A stretch of 13,134 bases of DNA, taken from the NCBI GenBank assembly GCA_021160485.1, contig JAGHCL010000051.1, forward strand, positions 1 through 13,134. The letters run 5' to 3'. The stretch's first letter is position 1. Every line of letters starts with the position of its first letter. Position numbers and translations under genes: made by a program. Origin of the DNA: Candidatus Desulfofervidaceae bacterium (GTDB taxonomy: Bacteria; Desulfobacterota; Desulfofervidia; Desulfofervidales; Desulfofervidaceae). The notes below the pieces were generated by a model, which worked only from the letters and a program-made list of their open reading frames with translations, ran no database searches and was not told where the DNA came from. This document shows, piece by piece, positions 6,662-13,134 of this stretch.

Positions 6662-7912
6662 ATGGCCACTAGACAAAAAAAGAAAAAAACCGTTAAAAAA
6701 ACAAGGAGGAAAGGGGCTAAATCTAAAGGACTTTTCCTCCCATTTATTTTTCTTTCTGCCATTTTGTTTATTACTGTATTAGGAGTTTCTTTTATTTATT
6801 TCTCAAAAAAAGCACCGCATAAAACAATATCACATAAAAGGGTGCTTATTTACGAAGATTTTTCTCAAATCCCTTTAGAAGGGATTGTTTTTAATATAAA
6901 TTCTCTAATTGAACAAGAATTCACCAAACTGGGTATAAAAAGCAATCAATGGCAAGAAAAATCAGTTTATAAAAAATGGCAACAAAAGAGCTACCCCTTT
7001 ATAGAAATCCAGGTTAAAAAGCCTAAAAACTTGACTTGGTCACGATTAAAAACAAGTCTTGTGTCTTTAGCCCAAAAAAAAGAAGGCTTAAGCTTTCAAT
7101 TTAGTTCACCTTCAGCCAATAAGTGGGAGGTTTATATTGCCTGGCATGGTTTAATCACTCACCATCTGAACTTTAGCCCTTTTGTCTTGCCAAAAATAGA
7201 AAAAAAACCGTTAGTAGCCATTATCATAGACGACCTTGGTTATGACCTAAGTGTAGTCCAACAATTATTAGACTTAAATATCCCCTTCTCCTATTCCATC
7301 CTTCCTTACCTGCCTTACAGTCAGAAAACCGCGGAAATACTTAAAAACCATCACGCAGAAATCATGCTCCATTTGCCTTTAGAAGCCAATGGACATCCGA
7401 GGCTAAACCAACAACCTGGAATGTTGCTATTGAGCATGCCTCCTATGGTGTTGAAAAAACAACTAGAGCAAGATTTAGGGTCTGTGCCTTATATAAAAGG
7501 TGTCAACAATCACATGGGTTCTAAATTCACTCAAAATAAAACTTACATGGAGATAGTGTTAAAAGAAATAAAAAAAAGAGGGTTATTTTTTGTTGACAGT
7601 CTCACTACAAATGGCTCTGTGGCTTATCAAATAGCCAGAAGAATGGGAATCCCTAGTGTAAAAAGAGATATTTTCATTGACGCTACCTTGGATGTAGCTG
7701 GAATGAAACAACGCATAGAAGCACTGAAACGCTGGGCAAAATCCAAAGGAGAGGTAGTAGCTATATGTCATCCTCATTTAACCACATTGATGGTGATAAG
7801 AGAAGAACTCCTACCTTTAACAGCAGAGTTTCGCTTTGTAACTGTTTCTGAGCTTATTACACACAATCAGCTAGCAGCCCGTATGTCCAAACCCGCCACG
7901 AGCCCGTTCTGA
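6662..7912 (+). CDS. yibQ: YibQ-type divergent polysaccharide deacetylase family protein
   Basis: Membrane-anchored member of the divergent polysaccharide deacetylase family (PF04748), NodB-like fold, biochemical activity unproven. A very lysine-rich N-terminus (1-22) precedes one transmembrane helix (about 24-47). Next comes a variable linker region (about 50-180), then the catalytic-like domain (about 183-403). Metal-site candidates are the DD pair D190-D191 in IIIDDLG, H237 in [14 protein letters not shown] (282-287), D312 in FVDSLT, and HPH (370-372). Its place after envC and ctpA is typical of proteobacteria. There is no clear ribosome binding site: the ATG follows the ctpA stop by three bases, so reinitiation is likely. 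Three runs of seven adenines lie within the first 14 codons. The last 13 codons and the stop overlap dut on the opposite strand. Confidence 0.88.
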   Translation: MATRQKKKKTVKKTRRKGAKSKGLFLPFIFLSAILFITVLGVSFIYFSKKAPHKTISHKRVLIYEDFSQIPLEGIVFNINSLIEQEFTKLGIKSNQWQEKSVYKKWQQKSYPFIEIQVKKPKNLTWSRLKTSLVSLAQKKEGLSFQFSSPSANKWEVYIAWHGLITHHLNFSPFVLPKIEKKPLVAIIIDDLGYDLSVVQQLLDLNIPFSYSILPYLPYSQKTAEILKNHHAEIMLHLPLEANGHPRLNQQPGMLLLSMPPMVLKKQLEQDLGSVPYIKGVNNHMGSKFTQNKTYMEIVLKEIKKRGLFFVDSLTTNGSVAYQIARRMGIPSVKRDIFIDATLDVAGMKQRIEALKRWAKSKGEVVAICHPHLTTLMVIREELLPLTAEFRFVTVSELITHNQLAARMSKPATSPF

Positions 7913-8311
7913 GGAAGGTAATTCAAACACCACTTGCCATTCCACTCTGGTTACTGGGGCAACTACCATCTGAGCAATTCTATCTCCAGGTTTAATTATA
8001 TATTCTTCTTTCCCTAGGTTTATAAGAGCAACTTTTATTTCCCCTCTATAATCGGCATCTATCGTTCCCGGTGCATTAATCAATGTAATTCCATATTTTA
8101 CTGCCAGACCGCTCCGTGGACGGATTTGAGCCTCAAAGCCAGAAGGAAGAGCAATCGCAATGCCTGTCGGAATAAGATTAATCTCTCCTGGCATTAAAGT
8201 AATTTCTTCTTGGATAGCAGCAAAAAGATCCATCCCCGCTGCTTCTGAGGTCATATATACAGGCAAAGAAACGCCTTCACGTAGTTTTTTTATCTGCACC
8301 TGAATCTTCAT
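7871..8311 (-). CDS. dut: Deoxyuridine 5'-triphosphate nucleotidohydrolase (dUTPase)
   Basis: Hydrolyses dUTP to dUMP and pyrophosphate, keeping uracil out of DNA and supplying dTMP synthesis. It is the trimeric type, 146 residues, normal length, with all five motifs. These are AAGMDLFA (24-31), PRSGLA (65-70), [13 protein letters not shown] (78-90, catalytic D85), GDRIAQMVV (109-117) and the C-terminal [10 protein letters not shown] (136-145). Motif V normally closes over the active site; here it lies wholly within the 42-bp overlap with the end of yibQ. The start is fixed by an in-frame TGA just upstream, but no Shine-Dalgarno is visible. Translation may depend on pnp, which ends 49 bases upstream on the same strand. 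Confidence 0.96.
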   Translation of the reverse strand: MKIQVQIKKLREGVSLPVYMTSEAAGMDLFAAIQEEITLMPGEINLIPTGIAIALPSGFEAQIRPRSGLAVKYGITLINAPGTIDADYRGEIKVALINLGKEEYIIKPGDRIAQMVVAPVTRVEWQVVFELPSSERARGGFGHTGC

Positions 8312-8360
8312 ATTTTGTCAATATGACTGCACTAAAGGAATCCGCATTGATAAACTTCTA

Positions 8361-10472
8361 TTACCTTCGTCCTCCCTCTTTTTTTCGGATATGCGAAGGT
8401 GGGCTTAAAGCCGCTTTGCGACTTAATCTAATTTTACCATCTTTTTCTACACCAAGGACCCTCACCAACACTTCATCTCCTTCTTTAAGCACATCGCTTA
8501 CTTTATGCACCCGTTTGTGATCAAGCTCTGAAATATGAACCAAACCCACTACACCAGGAATAATCTCTACCAACGCACCAAAATCCATCAATTTTTTCAC
8601 CTTTCCAATATACAAACGGCCCACTTCCACATCTTGGGTAACTTGTTTTACTAAATCCATTGCCTTTTGAATAGCTTCCTCATCTTGAGAAATAATGTGC
8701 ACCCTGCCACTTTCCTTAATATCAATAGCTACTCCAGTTTTAGCAATGATATCTTTAATTACCTTTCCACCTGGACCGATAAGGCTAGCAATTTTATCTG
8801 GGTTTACTTCTGTAATGGACACCTTAGGCGCATAAGGTGAAATATGATCTTTAGGAGTGGGTAACACAGATTCCATTTTGTCCAAGATAAAAAGTCTCCC
8901 TTCTTTGGCCTGAAGCAAGGCCTGACGAAAAATTTCCTCAGTCACACCTTCAATTTTAATATCCATTTGAATAGCGGTTACCCCTTCACGAGTACCGGCC
9001 ACTTTAAAATCCATATCCCCACAATGATCCTCATCACCTATGATATCTGAAAGGATAACTGTTTTATCTCCTTCTTTCATTAAACCCATCGCAATACCAG
9101 CCACCGGCGTCTTTACCGGCACACCTGCATCCATGAGGGAAAGACACCCCCCACATACAGTAGCCATAGAAGATGAACCATTGGACTCTAGCACCTCTGA
9201 AACCACCCTAATAGTATAAGGGAATTCCTCTTCACCAGGAACAACTGGTTTTAAGGCCCGCTCGGCTAAGGCTCCATGTCCAATTTCTCTTCGGCTAGGA
9301 CCTCTTAATCTTTTTGTCTCCCCTACACAATAGGGAGGAAAATTATAATGCACCATAAATGATTTAAAGCTCTCACCATAAAGGGCATCTATTTTCTGCT
9401 CGTCTTCAGAAGTTCCTAGAGTAGTAACTGCCAATACCTGGGTCTCTCCACGTTTAAAAATAGCTGAACCGTGAGTGCGTGGAAGAACACCTACCTCACA
9501 ATAAATGGGCCTGATGTCCCTAAAACCACGACCGTCAATCCGGCGCCCCTCTTCTAAAATTTTTTTCCGAATTAGCTCTTTCTCAAAATCCTGAAAGATA
9601 CCTTTAGCCTGAAGTATCAACTCTTCTTCAATTTGTAAGTCATTTACCGCCTGAACAAAAATTTCCCTTAAACGTTTATGTCGGGGTAATTTTTCAGGAA
9701 TACATAAGGCTTCTTCCATGGCAGGCAGGTAACCCCTCAACTTAGCCACCAGCTCTGGATCTCTTTCAGGGGGAGTAACTTCTAATTTTGGCTTACCCAC
9801 GTCTTGTTGTAATTCTTTCTGGAGTTCTAAAATAGGCTTTAACGCTCCGTGCCCCAGGAAGATACCTTCTAACACTACTTCCTCTGGCACAAAACGCGCT
9901 CCCCCTTCTACCATCATCACGCCCTGTTCATGACCAGCTACGACAATATTTACTTCGCTTTCTTCCATTTGCGTTCGGGTAGGGTTAATAACCCATTCAC
10001 CGTTTACCCTTCCTACTCTTACTGCCCCAACAGGAATATTAAAAGGAATATCAGACACATTAAGGGCAGCAGAAGCTCCAATAAGTGCTAGGATGTCTGG
10101 ATCATTTTCCTGATCCGCAGATAAAACAGTAGCAATTATTTGAACCTCACGGTTGAAACCATCTGGGAAAAGAGGACGCAAAGGGCGATCAATAAGACGG
10201 GCAGTCAGTATTTCTTTATCACTGGGACGTCCTATCTCCCGCTTAAAAAAGCCTCCCGGAATCCTACCTGCGGCGTAGGACATTTCTTGATATTCTACCG
10301 TAAGGGGTAAGAAATCTATACCCCTCATTTCCTCTGCAGCCATTACCACAGTAACAAGTACAACTGTATCTGCATACTGCACTAAGACTGCTCCATTAGC
10401 TTGATTGGCAACCTTACCATAAATAATAGACAAAGGACGCCCTTGCCATTCAATTCGCACACACTTTTCCAT
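8361..10472 (-). CDS. pnp: Polyribonucleotide nucleotidyltransferase (PNPase)
   Basis: Phosphate-dependent 3'-to-5' exoribonuclease of RNA turnover, able to add tails in reverse. All domains are present in 703 residues. They are the first RNase PH domain (about 10-140), the helical linker (about 240-305), the catalytic second RNase PH domain (about 310-545), KH (about 550-612, GPGG loop 566-569) and S1 (about 617-687). Active-site landmarks are SNGSSSM (430-436) and GDMDFK (485-490). The 16-residue tail after S1 is short and basic. AAAGGGAG five bases before the ATG is a good ribosome binding site. It follows rpsO by 22 bp, the classic rpsO-pnp arrangement. In Escherichia coli this mRNA is controlled by RNase III and PNPase itself; I see no comparable strong stem in the short gap here. 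Confidence 0.97.
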   Translation of the reverse strand: MEKCVRIEWQGRPLSIIYGKVANQANGAVLVQYADTVVLVTVVMAAEEMRGIDFLPLTVEYQEMSYAAGRIPGGFFKREIGRPSDKEILTARLIDRPLRPLFPDGFNREVQIIATVLSADQENDPDILALIGASAALNVSDIPFNIPVGAVRVGRVNGEWVINPTRTQMEESEVNIVVAGHEQGVMMVEGGARFVPEEVVLEGIFLGHGALKPILELQKELQQDVGKPKLEVTPPERDPELVAKLRGYLPAMEEALCIPEKLPRHKRLREIFVQAVNDLQIEEELILQAKGIFQDFEKELIRKKILEEGRRIDGRGFRDIRPIYCEVGVLPRTHGSAIFKRGETQVLAVTTLGTSEDEQKIDALYGESFKSFMVHYNFPPYCVGETKRLRGPSRREIGHGALAERALKPVVPGEEEFPYTIRVVSEVLESNGSSSMATVCGGCLSLMDAGVPVKTPVAGIAMGLMKEGDKTVILSDIIGDEDHCGDMDFKVAGTREGVTAIQMDIKIEGVTEEIFRQALLQAKEGRLFILDKMESVLPTPKDHISPYAPKVSITEVNPDKIASLIGPGGKVIKDIIAKTGVAIDIKESGRVHIISQDEEAIQKAMDLVKQVTQDVEVGRLYIGKVKKLMDFGALVEIIPGVVGLVHISELDHKRVHKVSDVLKEGDEVLVRVLGVEKDGKIRLSRKAALSPPSHIRKKEGGRR

Positions 10473-10494
10473 ACGTTCTCCCTTTAGTTCCGTC

Positions 10495-10764
10495 TTACTT
10501 TCTCAAACCCAACTTCTGGATAAGTTTGCGGTATCTTTCAATATCTTTATTCTTTAAATAATTAAGCAACTTTCTTCTATGCCCCACTAACTTCAACAAC
10601 CCCCGACGAGAATGAAAATCCTTCTTGTGAACCTTGAAGTGCTCAGTAAGATATTGAATTCGTTTGGTTAAAATTGCTACCTGCACCTCTGGAGATCCAG
10701 TATCTGTGGGATGAATCTGAAATTCTTTAATAACCTCTTGCTTCTGTTCGGGTGTTAAGGTCAT
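10495..10764 (-). CDS. rpsO: 30S ribosomal protein S15
   Basis: Primary 16S rRNA-binding protein of the small-subunit platform, also contacting the 50S subunit. The 89 residues match the usual length exactly. [17 protein letters not shown] (about 17-33) and [21 protein letters not shown] (about 50-70) are diagnostic. The start has an ideal AGGAGG site placed over the truB stop codon. Twelve bases separate truB from rpsO and 22 separate rpsO from pnp, so all three are probably cotranscribed. S15 autoregulates by binding its own leader in several bacteria. With truB so close upstream, any such element would have to extend into truB, and I did not recognise one. Confidence 0.97.
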   Translation of the reverse strand: MTLTPEQKQEVIKEFQIHPTDTGSPEVQVAILTKRIQYLTEHFKVHKKDFHSRRGLLKLVGHRRKLLNYLKNKDIERYRKLIQKLGLRK

Positions 10765-10768
10765 TTCT

Positions 10769-10778
10769 CTCCTCCTTT
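10769..10778 (-). promoter_or_regulatory. Consensus ribosome binding site of rpsO overlapping the truB stop
   Basis: On the minus strand it reads AAAGGAGGAG and ends four bases before the rpsO ATG. Its first two bases belong to the truB stop codon (TAA, 10779-10777), so truB termination and S15 initiation are physically linked. It is the strongest site in this operon, fitting the high demand for S15. Confidence 0.75.
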
Positions 10779-11673
10779 AAGATGTAAGAAATACTCTTAC
10801 CGGACGTAACTGCACGCCGTTTTTTATCTGTTTTGCTCTTAATATAGCTACCAACTCATTTTCTTTGTTTAAGCCACGAATTAACCCATTTGTCAATTTA
10901 TCAGACCACAAAATAAACTTCCCCTGCTTTATCTGTTTTTCTTGCTTTTCATCTAAAACAACAGCTCCAAGGTGTGCTAAAGCTTGATTGATATTCATTA
11001 GATAATCTTCCCAACGTTTAGCCTTTACTGCTTCATGTAAAAACTCAAGGCTGATAGCATTATCTACAGAAAAGGGCCCCGTTTTCAATCTGCGCAACCG
11101 GGCCAAACAGGCACCGCAGCCTAACCTTTTACCAATATCTGCACACAGTGTCCTAATATATGTCCCCTTTGAGCAAGTTACCTCAAAATCAACCTCTGGC
11201 GGTTGAAAATGAGTAATATTTAACTCGTAAATTTCTACCTCTCGGGGAGGACAATCAATTTTAAATCCTCGTCGTGTCCATTTATATAGAGGTATTCCTC
11301 TTACCTTAACCGCCGAATAAGGAGGTGGCACTTGCTTAATCTTTCCTTTAAACCTACCTATTTCCTTTTTCAACATATCTAAAGAAATATTAAAATCTTC
11401 AGTTGCCCGAACTACATTGCCTTCAATATCTTGGGTATCTGTCTCCAACCCCAGTCGCATCGTCACCACATATTTTTTGTCCATGTCTAAAAAAAACTGG
11501 GCAATTTTAGTTGCTTTATTAACAAAAATAGGTAATACTCCCGTGGCCAAAGGGTCAAGAGTGCCTCCATGACCTATTTTCTTCACTCTCAACCATTTTT
11601 TAATCTTCCTTACTACCCCAAAAGAAGTAATACCTGCAGGCTTATCTATGAGGAGTATGCCCGAAACCTCCAA
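10777..11673 (-). CDS. truB: tRNA pseudouridine(55) synthase TruB
   Basis: Isomerises U55 in the T-loop of elongator tRNAs to pseudouridine. The catalytic aspartate is D40 in GHGGTLDPLATGVL. Other family motifs are ILLIDKPAGITS (6-17), KKYVV (66-70), PPPYSAVKVRG (116-126), CSKGTYIRTL (167-176) and LRRLKTGPF (193-201). A short PUA-like C-terminal domain runs from about 238 to 298. The start is TTG at 11673: reading upstream there is an in-frame TAA after five codons with no ATG or GTG between, and the next internal methionine falls inside the catalytic domain. AGGGGAG six bases before the TTG supports it. The gene begins two bases after the rbfA stop, so translation is almost certainly coupled. 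Confidence 0.95.
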   Translation of the reverse strand: MEVSGILLIDKPAGITSFGVVRKIKKWLRVKKIGHGGTLDPLATGVLPIFVNKATKIAQFFLDMDKKYVVTMRLGLETDTQDIEGNVVRATEDFNISLDMLKKEIGRFKGKIKQVPPPYSAVKVRGIPLYKWTRRGFKIDCPPREVEIYELNITHFQPPEVDFEVTCSKGTYIRTLCADIGKRLGCGACLARLRRLKTGPFSVDNAISLEFLHEAVKAKRWEDYLMNINQALAHLGAVVLDEKQEKQIKQGKFILWSDKLTNGLIRGLNKENELVAILRAKQIKNGVQLRPVRVFLTS

Positions 11674-11675
11674 CT

Positions 11676-11978
11676 CTAACTCCCCTGATTAAATACAAAT
11701 TTCAGCTTTGGCATTGTTTTTAATCTTACTCTCTGAGCCAACTCTTTTCTGATAAGATTTTGCGCACTCTCAAAACCAGCCAAAACTCTTCCTGCATCCC
11801 GCTGTTCTAGTCCCCAGATATCAAAGAATATGGTTGCTTGCTTTAAATCTGCGGAGAGAACTACTCGGGTAATGGTCACTCCCTGTAACCGGGGATCAGC
11901 AATTTTCCTAAGTAAAATATCCGCCATTTCCCGCTGAAACAATCCCGCAACCCTAGAAGCACGAGCATAATTTCCCAT
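11676..11978 (-). CDS. rbfA: Ribosome-binding factor A (short form)
   Basis: KH-fold factor that binds immature 30S subunits and assists 16S rRNA 5'-end maturation, especially in the cold. RASRVAGLFQREMADIL (6-22), DPRLQGVTITRVVLSADL (28-45) and the closing LKTMPKLKFVFN are typical. The protein ends at 100 residues with FVFNQGS. Family members usually continue about 15-25 residues (D-x-S-x-x-x-G-x-R-I-x-x-L), so that last helix is missing. Neither other frame after the stop restores it, so this looks like a true short form, not a frameshift. AAGGA seven bases before the ATG is a good site. The gene overlaps the end of ylxP by 26 bp and is followed two bases later by truB. Confidence 0.92.
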   Translation of the reverse strand: MGNYARASRVAGLFQREMADILLRKIADPRLQGVTITRVVLSADLKQATIFFDIWGLEQRDAGRVLAGFESAQNLIRKELAQRVRLKTMPKLKFVFNQGS

Positions 11979-12282
11979 AAAAAGTCCTTTTGGTAGAAAA
12001 GTGGATGATTTCTAGTTCCATATCTACAATTTCTACCAAGCCCATTCCCTCAATAAAATCCAATATCTTATTTAAAGAAGCTTGAACAGCATCAGCTTTA
12101 ATTCCCACTTGAGATACACCCAAATGAATCAGTTGCCATCTATCCTGTGATTCTACCTCTGCAATGGAAATGTTAAATTGTCTTTTCAGCCGCTCCACAA
12201 TCTGGCGGATTATACTTCTCTTCCCTTTCAAAGAATGATTGTTGGGAATACGAAGTAAAACTTGAGCTACGCCTACAACCAT
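11953..12282 (-). CDS. ylxP: DUF503 / YlxP-like ribosome maturation protein
   Basis: Small protein of the DUF503 (YlxP) family, often found between infB and rbfA. Bacillus YlxP and related proteins have been linked to 30S maturation, but the mechanism is not settled. MVVGVAQVLLRIPNNHSLKG at the N-terminus and FNISIAEVESQDRWQLIHLGV in the middle are characteristic. The frame can begin at GTG 12294, but ATG 12282 has GAGG six bases upstream and gives the usual family start MVVGV; the GTG has no ribosome binding site. From ATG 12282 the protein has 109 residues. The last 13 or so (TKRTFYGKLCSCF) extend beyond the usual family end, partly because the gene runs 26 bp into rbfA. Confidence 0.88.
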   Translation of the reverse strand: MVVGVAQVLLRIPNNHSLKGKRSIIRQIVERLKRQFNISIAEVESQDRWQLIHLGVSQVGIKADAVQASLNKILDFIEGMGLVEIVDMELEIIHFSTKRTFYGKLCSCF

Positions 12283-12433
12283 AAAATACCTCACTATTAC
12301 AATTAAGTTAATACGTGAATGTGCCTCTCATTTTTTCGCATTTACTCATCTACGTTTCTATCCATTTATGCTTAAATCTTGATAATCTGTATCCCTAATT
12401 TAAAACTTCCTACTGACTAATTACTATTCACTA
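12283..12433. other. AT-rich gap between infB and ylxP
   Basis: About 150 bases without a gene, in an operon whose other genes overlap or nearly touch. On the plus strand, near 12417-12444, it holds short degenerate repeats (ACTATTCACTATTATTCATT) bounded by CTAAT and ATTAG that run into the infB stop codon. An extra promoter for ylxP-rbfA-truB-rpsO-pnp-dut is possible, but no -35/-10 pair is convincing. Confidence 0.4.
12289..12292 (-). promoter_or_regulatory. Ribosome binding site that decides the ylxP start
   Basis: GAGG on the minus strand, six bases before ATG 12282. It overlaps the alternative GTG start at 12294, so it can serve only the ATG. Confidence 0.55.
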
Positions 12434-13134
12434 TTATTCATTAGCTGTTTGAAAATCAATCGTCCTTTTTACCTCTTCTACTATATATGCCTCAACCGTA
12501 TCACCTACTTTTATATCCTGGAAATTCTCAAATCCCATTCCACATTCATATCCTGCCGCTACTTCTTTAACATCTTCCTTAAATCTCTTTAAAGAAGCCA
12601 GTTTACCATCATACACCACCACCCCATCTCTTAACACACGGACATTTGCACCCCGTTCTATCTTTCCATTTGTTACATAACAACCTGCTACCATACCTAC
12701 TTTAGGCACTTTAAAGATCTGCCTAATTTCCGCTTCTCCAATCACTTTTTCTTTATATTCCGGTTCTAACATGCCGCTCATAGCGTCTTTAATATCATTC
12801 AACAGACGATAGATAACATTATAATACCGCACATCTACCTTTTCTTTTTGGGCTAAATCCATCACCTTGGCAGTGGGACGCACATTAAAACCAATCACAA
12901 TTGCATGTGAAGCAGAAGCAAGCAAAATATCTGACTCCGTAATCGCACCGGTAGAAGCATGAATTACATTAATTTTAATCTCATCTGTGCTTAACTTGCT
13001 CAAAGATTCCTTTAGGGCTTCAACCGAACCTTGCACATCTGCCTTTACAATAATCTTAAGTTCCTTAACTTCTCCTTCTTTGAATTTCTCATAGAGATTT
13101 TCTAAACTGACCCCTTTCATTTTTATTAGGGCAG
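12434..13134 (-). CDS. infB: Translation initiation factor IF-2, C-terminal part (5' end outside the window)
   Basis: GTPase that delivers initiator fMet-tRNA to the 30S subunit. Only the C-terminal part is here. The frame is open through the right edge; an ATG at 13120 is internal, as the [21 protein letters not shown] sequence there is mid-protein in IF-2. Counting from that ATG, domain IF2-III covers about 15-115 ([37 protein letters not shown]). The fMet-tRNA-binding domain covers about 125-222 ([20 protein letters not shown], and [18 protein letters not shown]). The GTPase domain lies outside. The stop TAA is at 12436-12434. The gene leads the ribosome-maturation cluster, as in many bacteria where it follows nusA and rbfA comes next. 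Confidence 0.97.
   Translation of the reverse strand, partial: ALIKMKGVSLENLYEKFKEGEVKELKIIVKADVQGSVEALKESLSKLSTDEIKINVIHASTGAITESDILLASASHAIVIGFNVRPTAKVMDLAQKEKVDVRYYNVIYRLLNDIKDAMSGMLEPEYKEKVIGEAEIRQIFKVPKVGMVAGCYVTNGKIERGANVRVLRDGVVVYDGKLASLKRFKEDVKEVAAGYECGMGFENFQDIKVGDTVEAYIVEEVKRTIDFQTANE

Noticed and set aside
8323..8520. Short plus-strand frame opposite the end of pnp
   Set aside because: It lies antisense to the conserved S1 domain and C-terminus of PNPase, has no recognisable protein features and no ribosome binding site.
12283..12294. GTG start for ylxP at 12294
   Set aside because: No ribosome binding site precedes it, and ATG 12282 has GAGG at six bases and the family-typical MVVGV start.
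1..13134. Defence system, CRISPR array, insertion sequence or prophage
   Set aside because: No long direct repeats, terminal inverted repeats, transposase, integrase or Cas-like motifs were seen; nearly all sequence is explained by conserved housekeeping genes.

Overview
The window is AT-rich bacterial chromosome carrying mainly housekeeping genes. The organism is Gram-negative: there is a periplasmic DsbC-type disulfide isomerase, an EnvC-type amidase activator and a CtpA protease with signal peptides. The order infB-ylxP-rbfA-truB-rpsO-pnp-dut next to an ftsE-ftsX-envC-ctpA-yibQ block fits a Desulfobacterota (deltaproteobacterial) lineage. The low GC, lysine-rich proteins and two-gene transketolase suggest a thermophilic member, possibly near Desulfofervidus. 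That placement is inferred from style and gene order and no search was run.

Layout. (1) Positions 1-586 hold the 3' part of a DsbC-like gene whose frame is open through the left edge. (2) Positions 587-838 are non-coding and end in a hairpin that could cover the ribosome binding site of the next gene. (3) Positions 839-7912 form a plus-strand block: the two transketolase subunits, then ftsE, ftsX, envC, ctpA and yibQ. Most genes in it are 3-11 bp apart. The exception is an 89-bp AT-rich spacer between ftsX and envC. (4) Positions 7871-13134 form a minus-strand block. Read in its own direction it is the end of infB, a gap of about 150 bp, then ylxP (DUF503), rbfA, truB, rpsO, pnp and dut. The two blocks converge, and the ends of yibQ and dut overlap by 42 bp.

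How the genes fit together. FtsEX is an ATP-driven membrane complex that in model bacteria switches on EnvC, which in turn activates cell-wall amidases at the septum. CtpA (a C-terminal processing protease) and YibQ (a divergent polysaccharide deacetylase-fold protein) accompany envC in many proteobacteria, so this is a coherent cell-wall remodelling cassette. It lies downstream of, and probably cotranscribed with, the pentose-phosphate enzyme transketolase. The minus-strand block covers translation initiation (IF2), 30S maturation (YlxP, RbfA), tRNA pseudouridine-55 formation (TruB), ribosomal protein S15, RNA turnover (PNPase) and dUTP removal.

I found no mobile element, CRISPR array, tRNA, rRNA or defence system, and no clearly undescribed system. 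The points most worth a second look are local: the codon-aligned antisense overlap of yibQ and dut, a short RbfA, a CPCC active site in the DsbC-like protein, an EnvC LytM domain lacking its metal ligands, a possible RNA switch before transketolase, and several start codons that differ from the longest-frame call.
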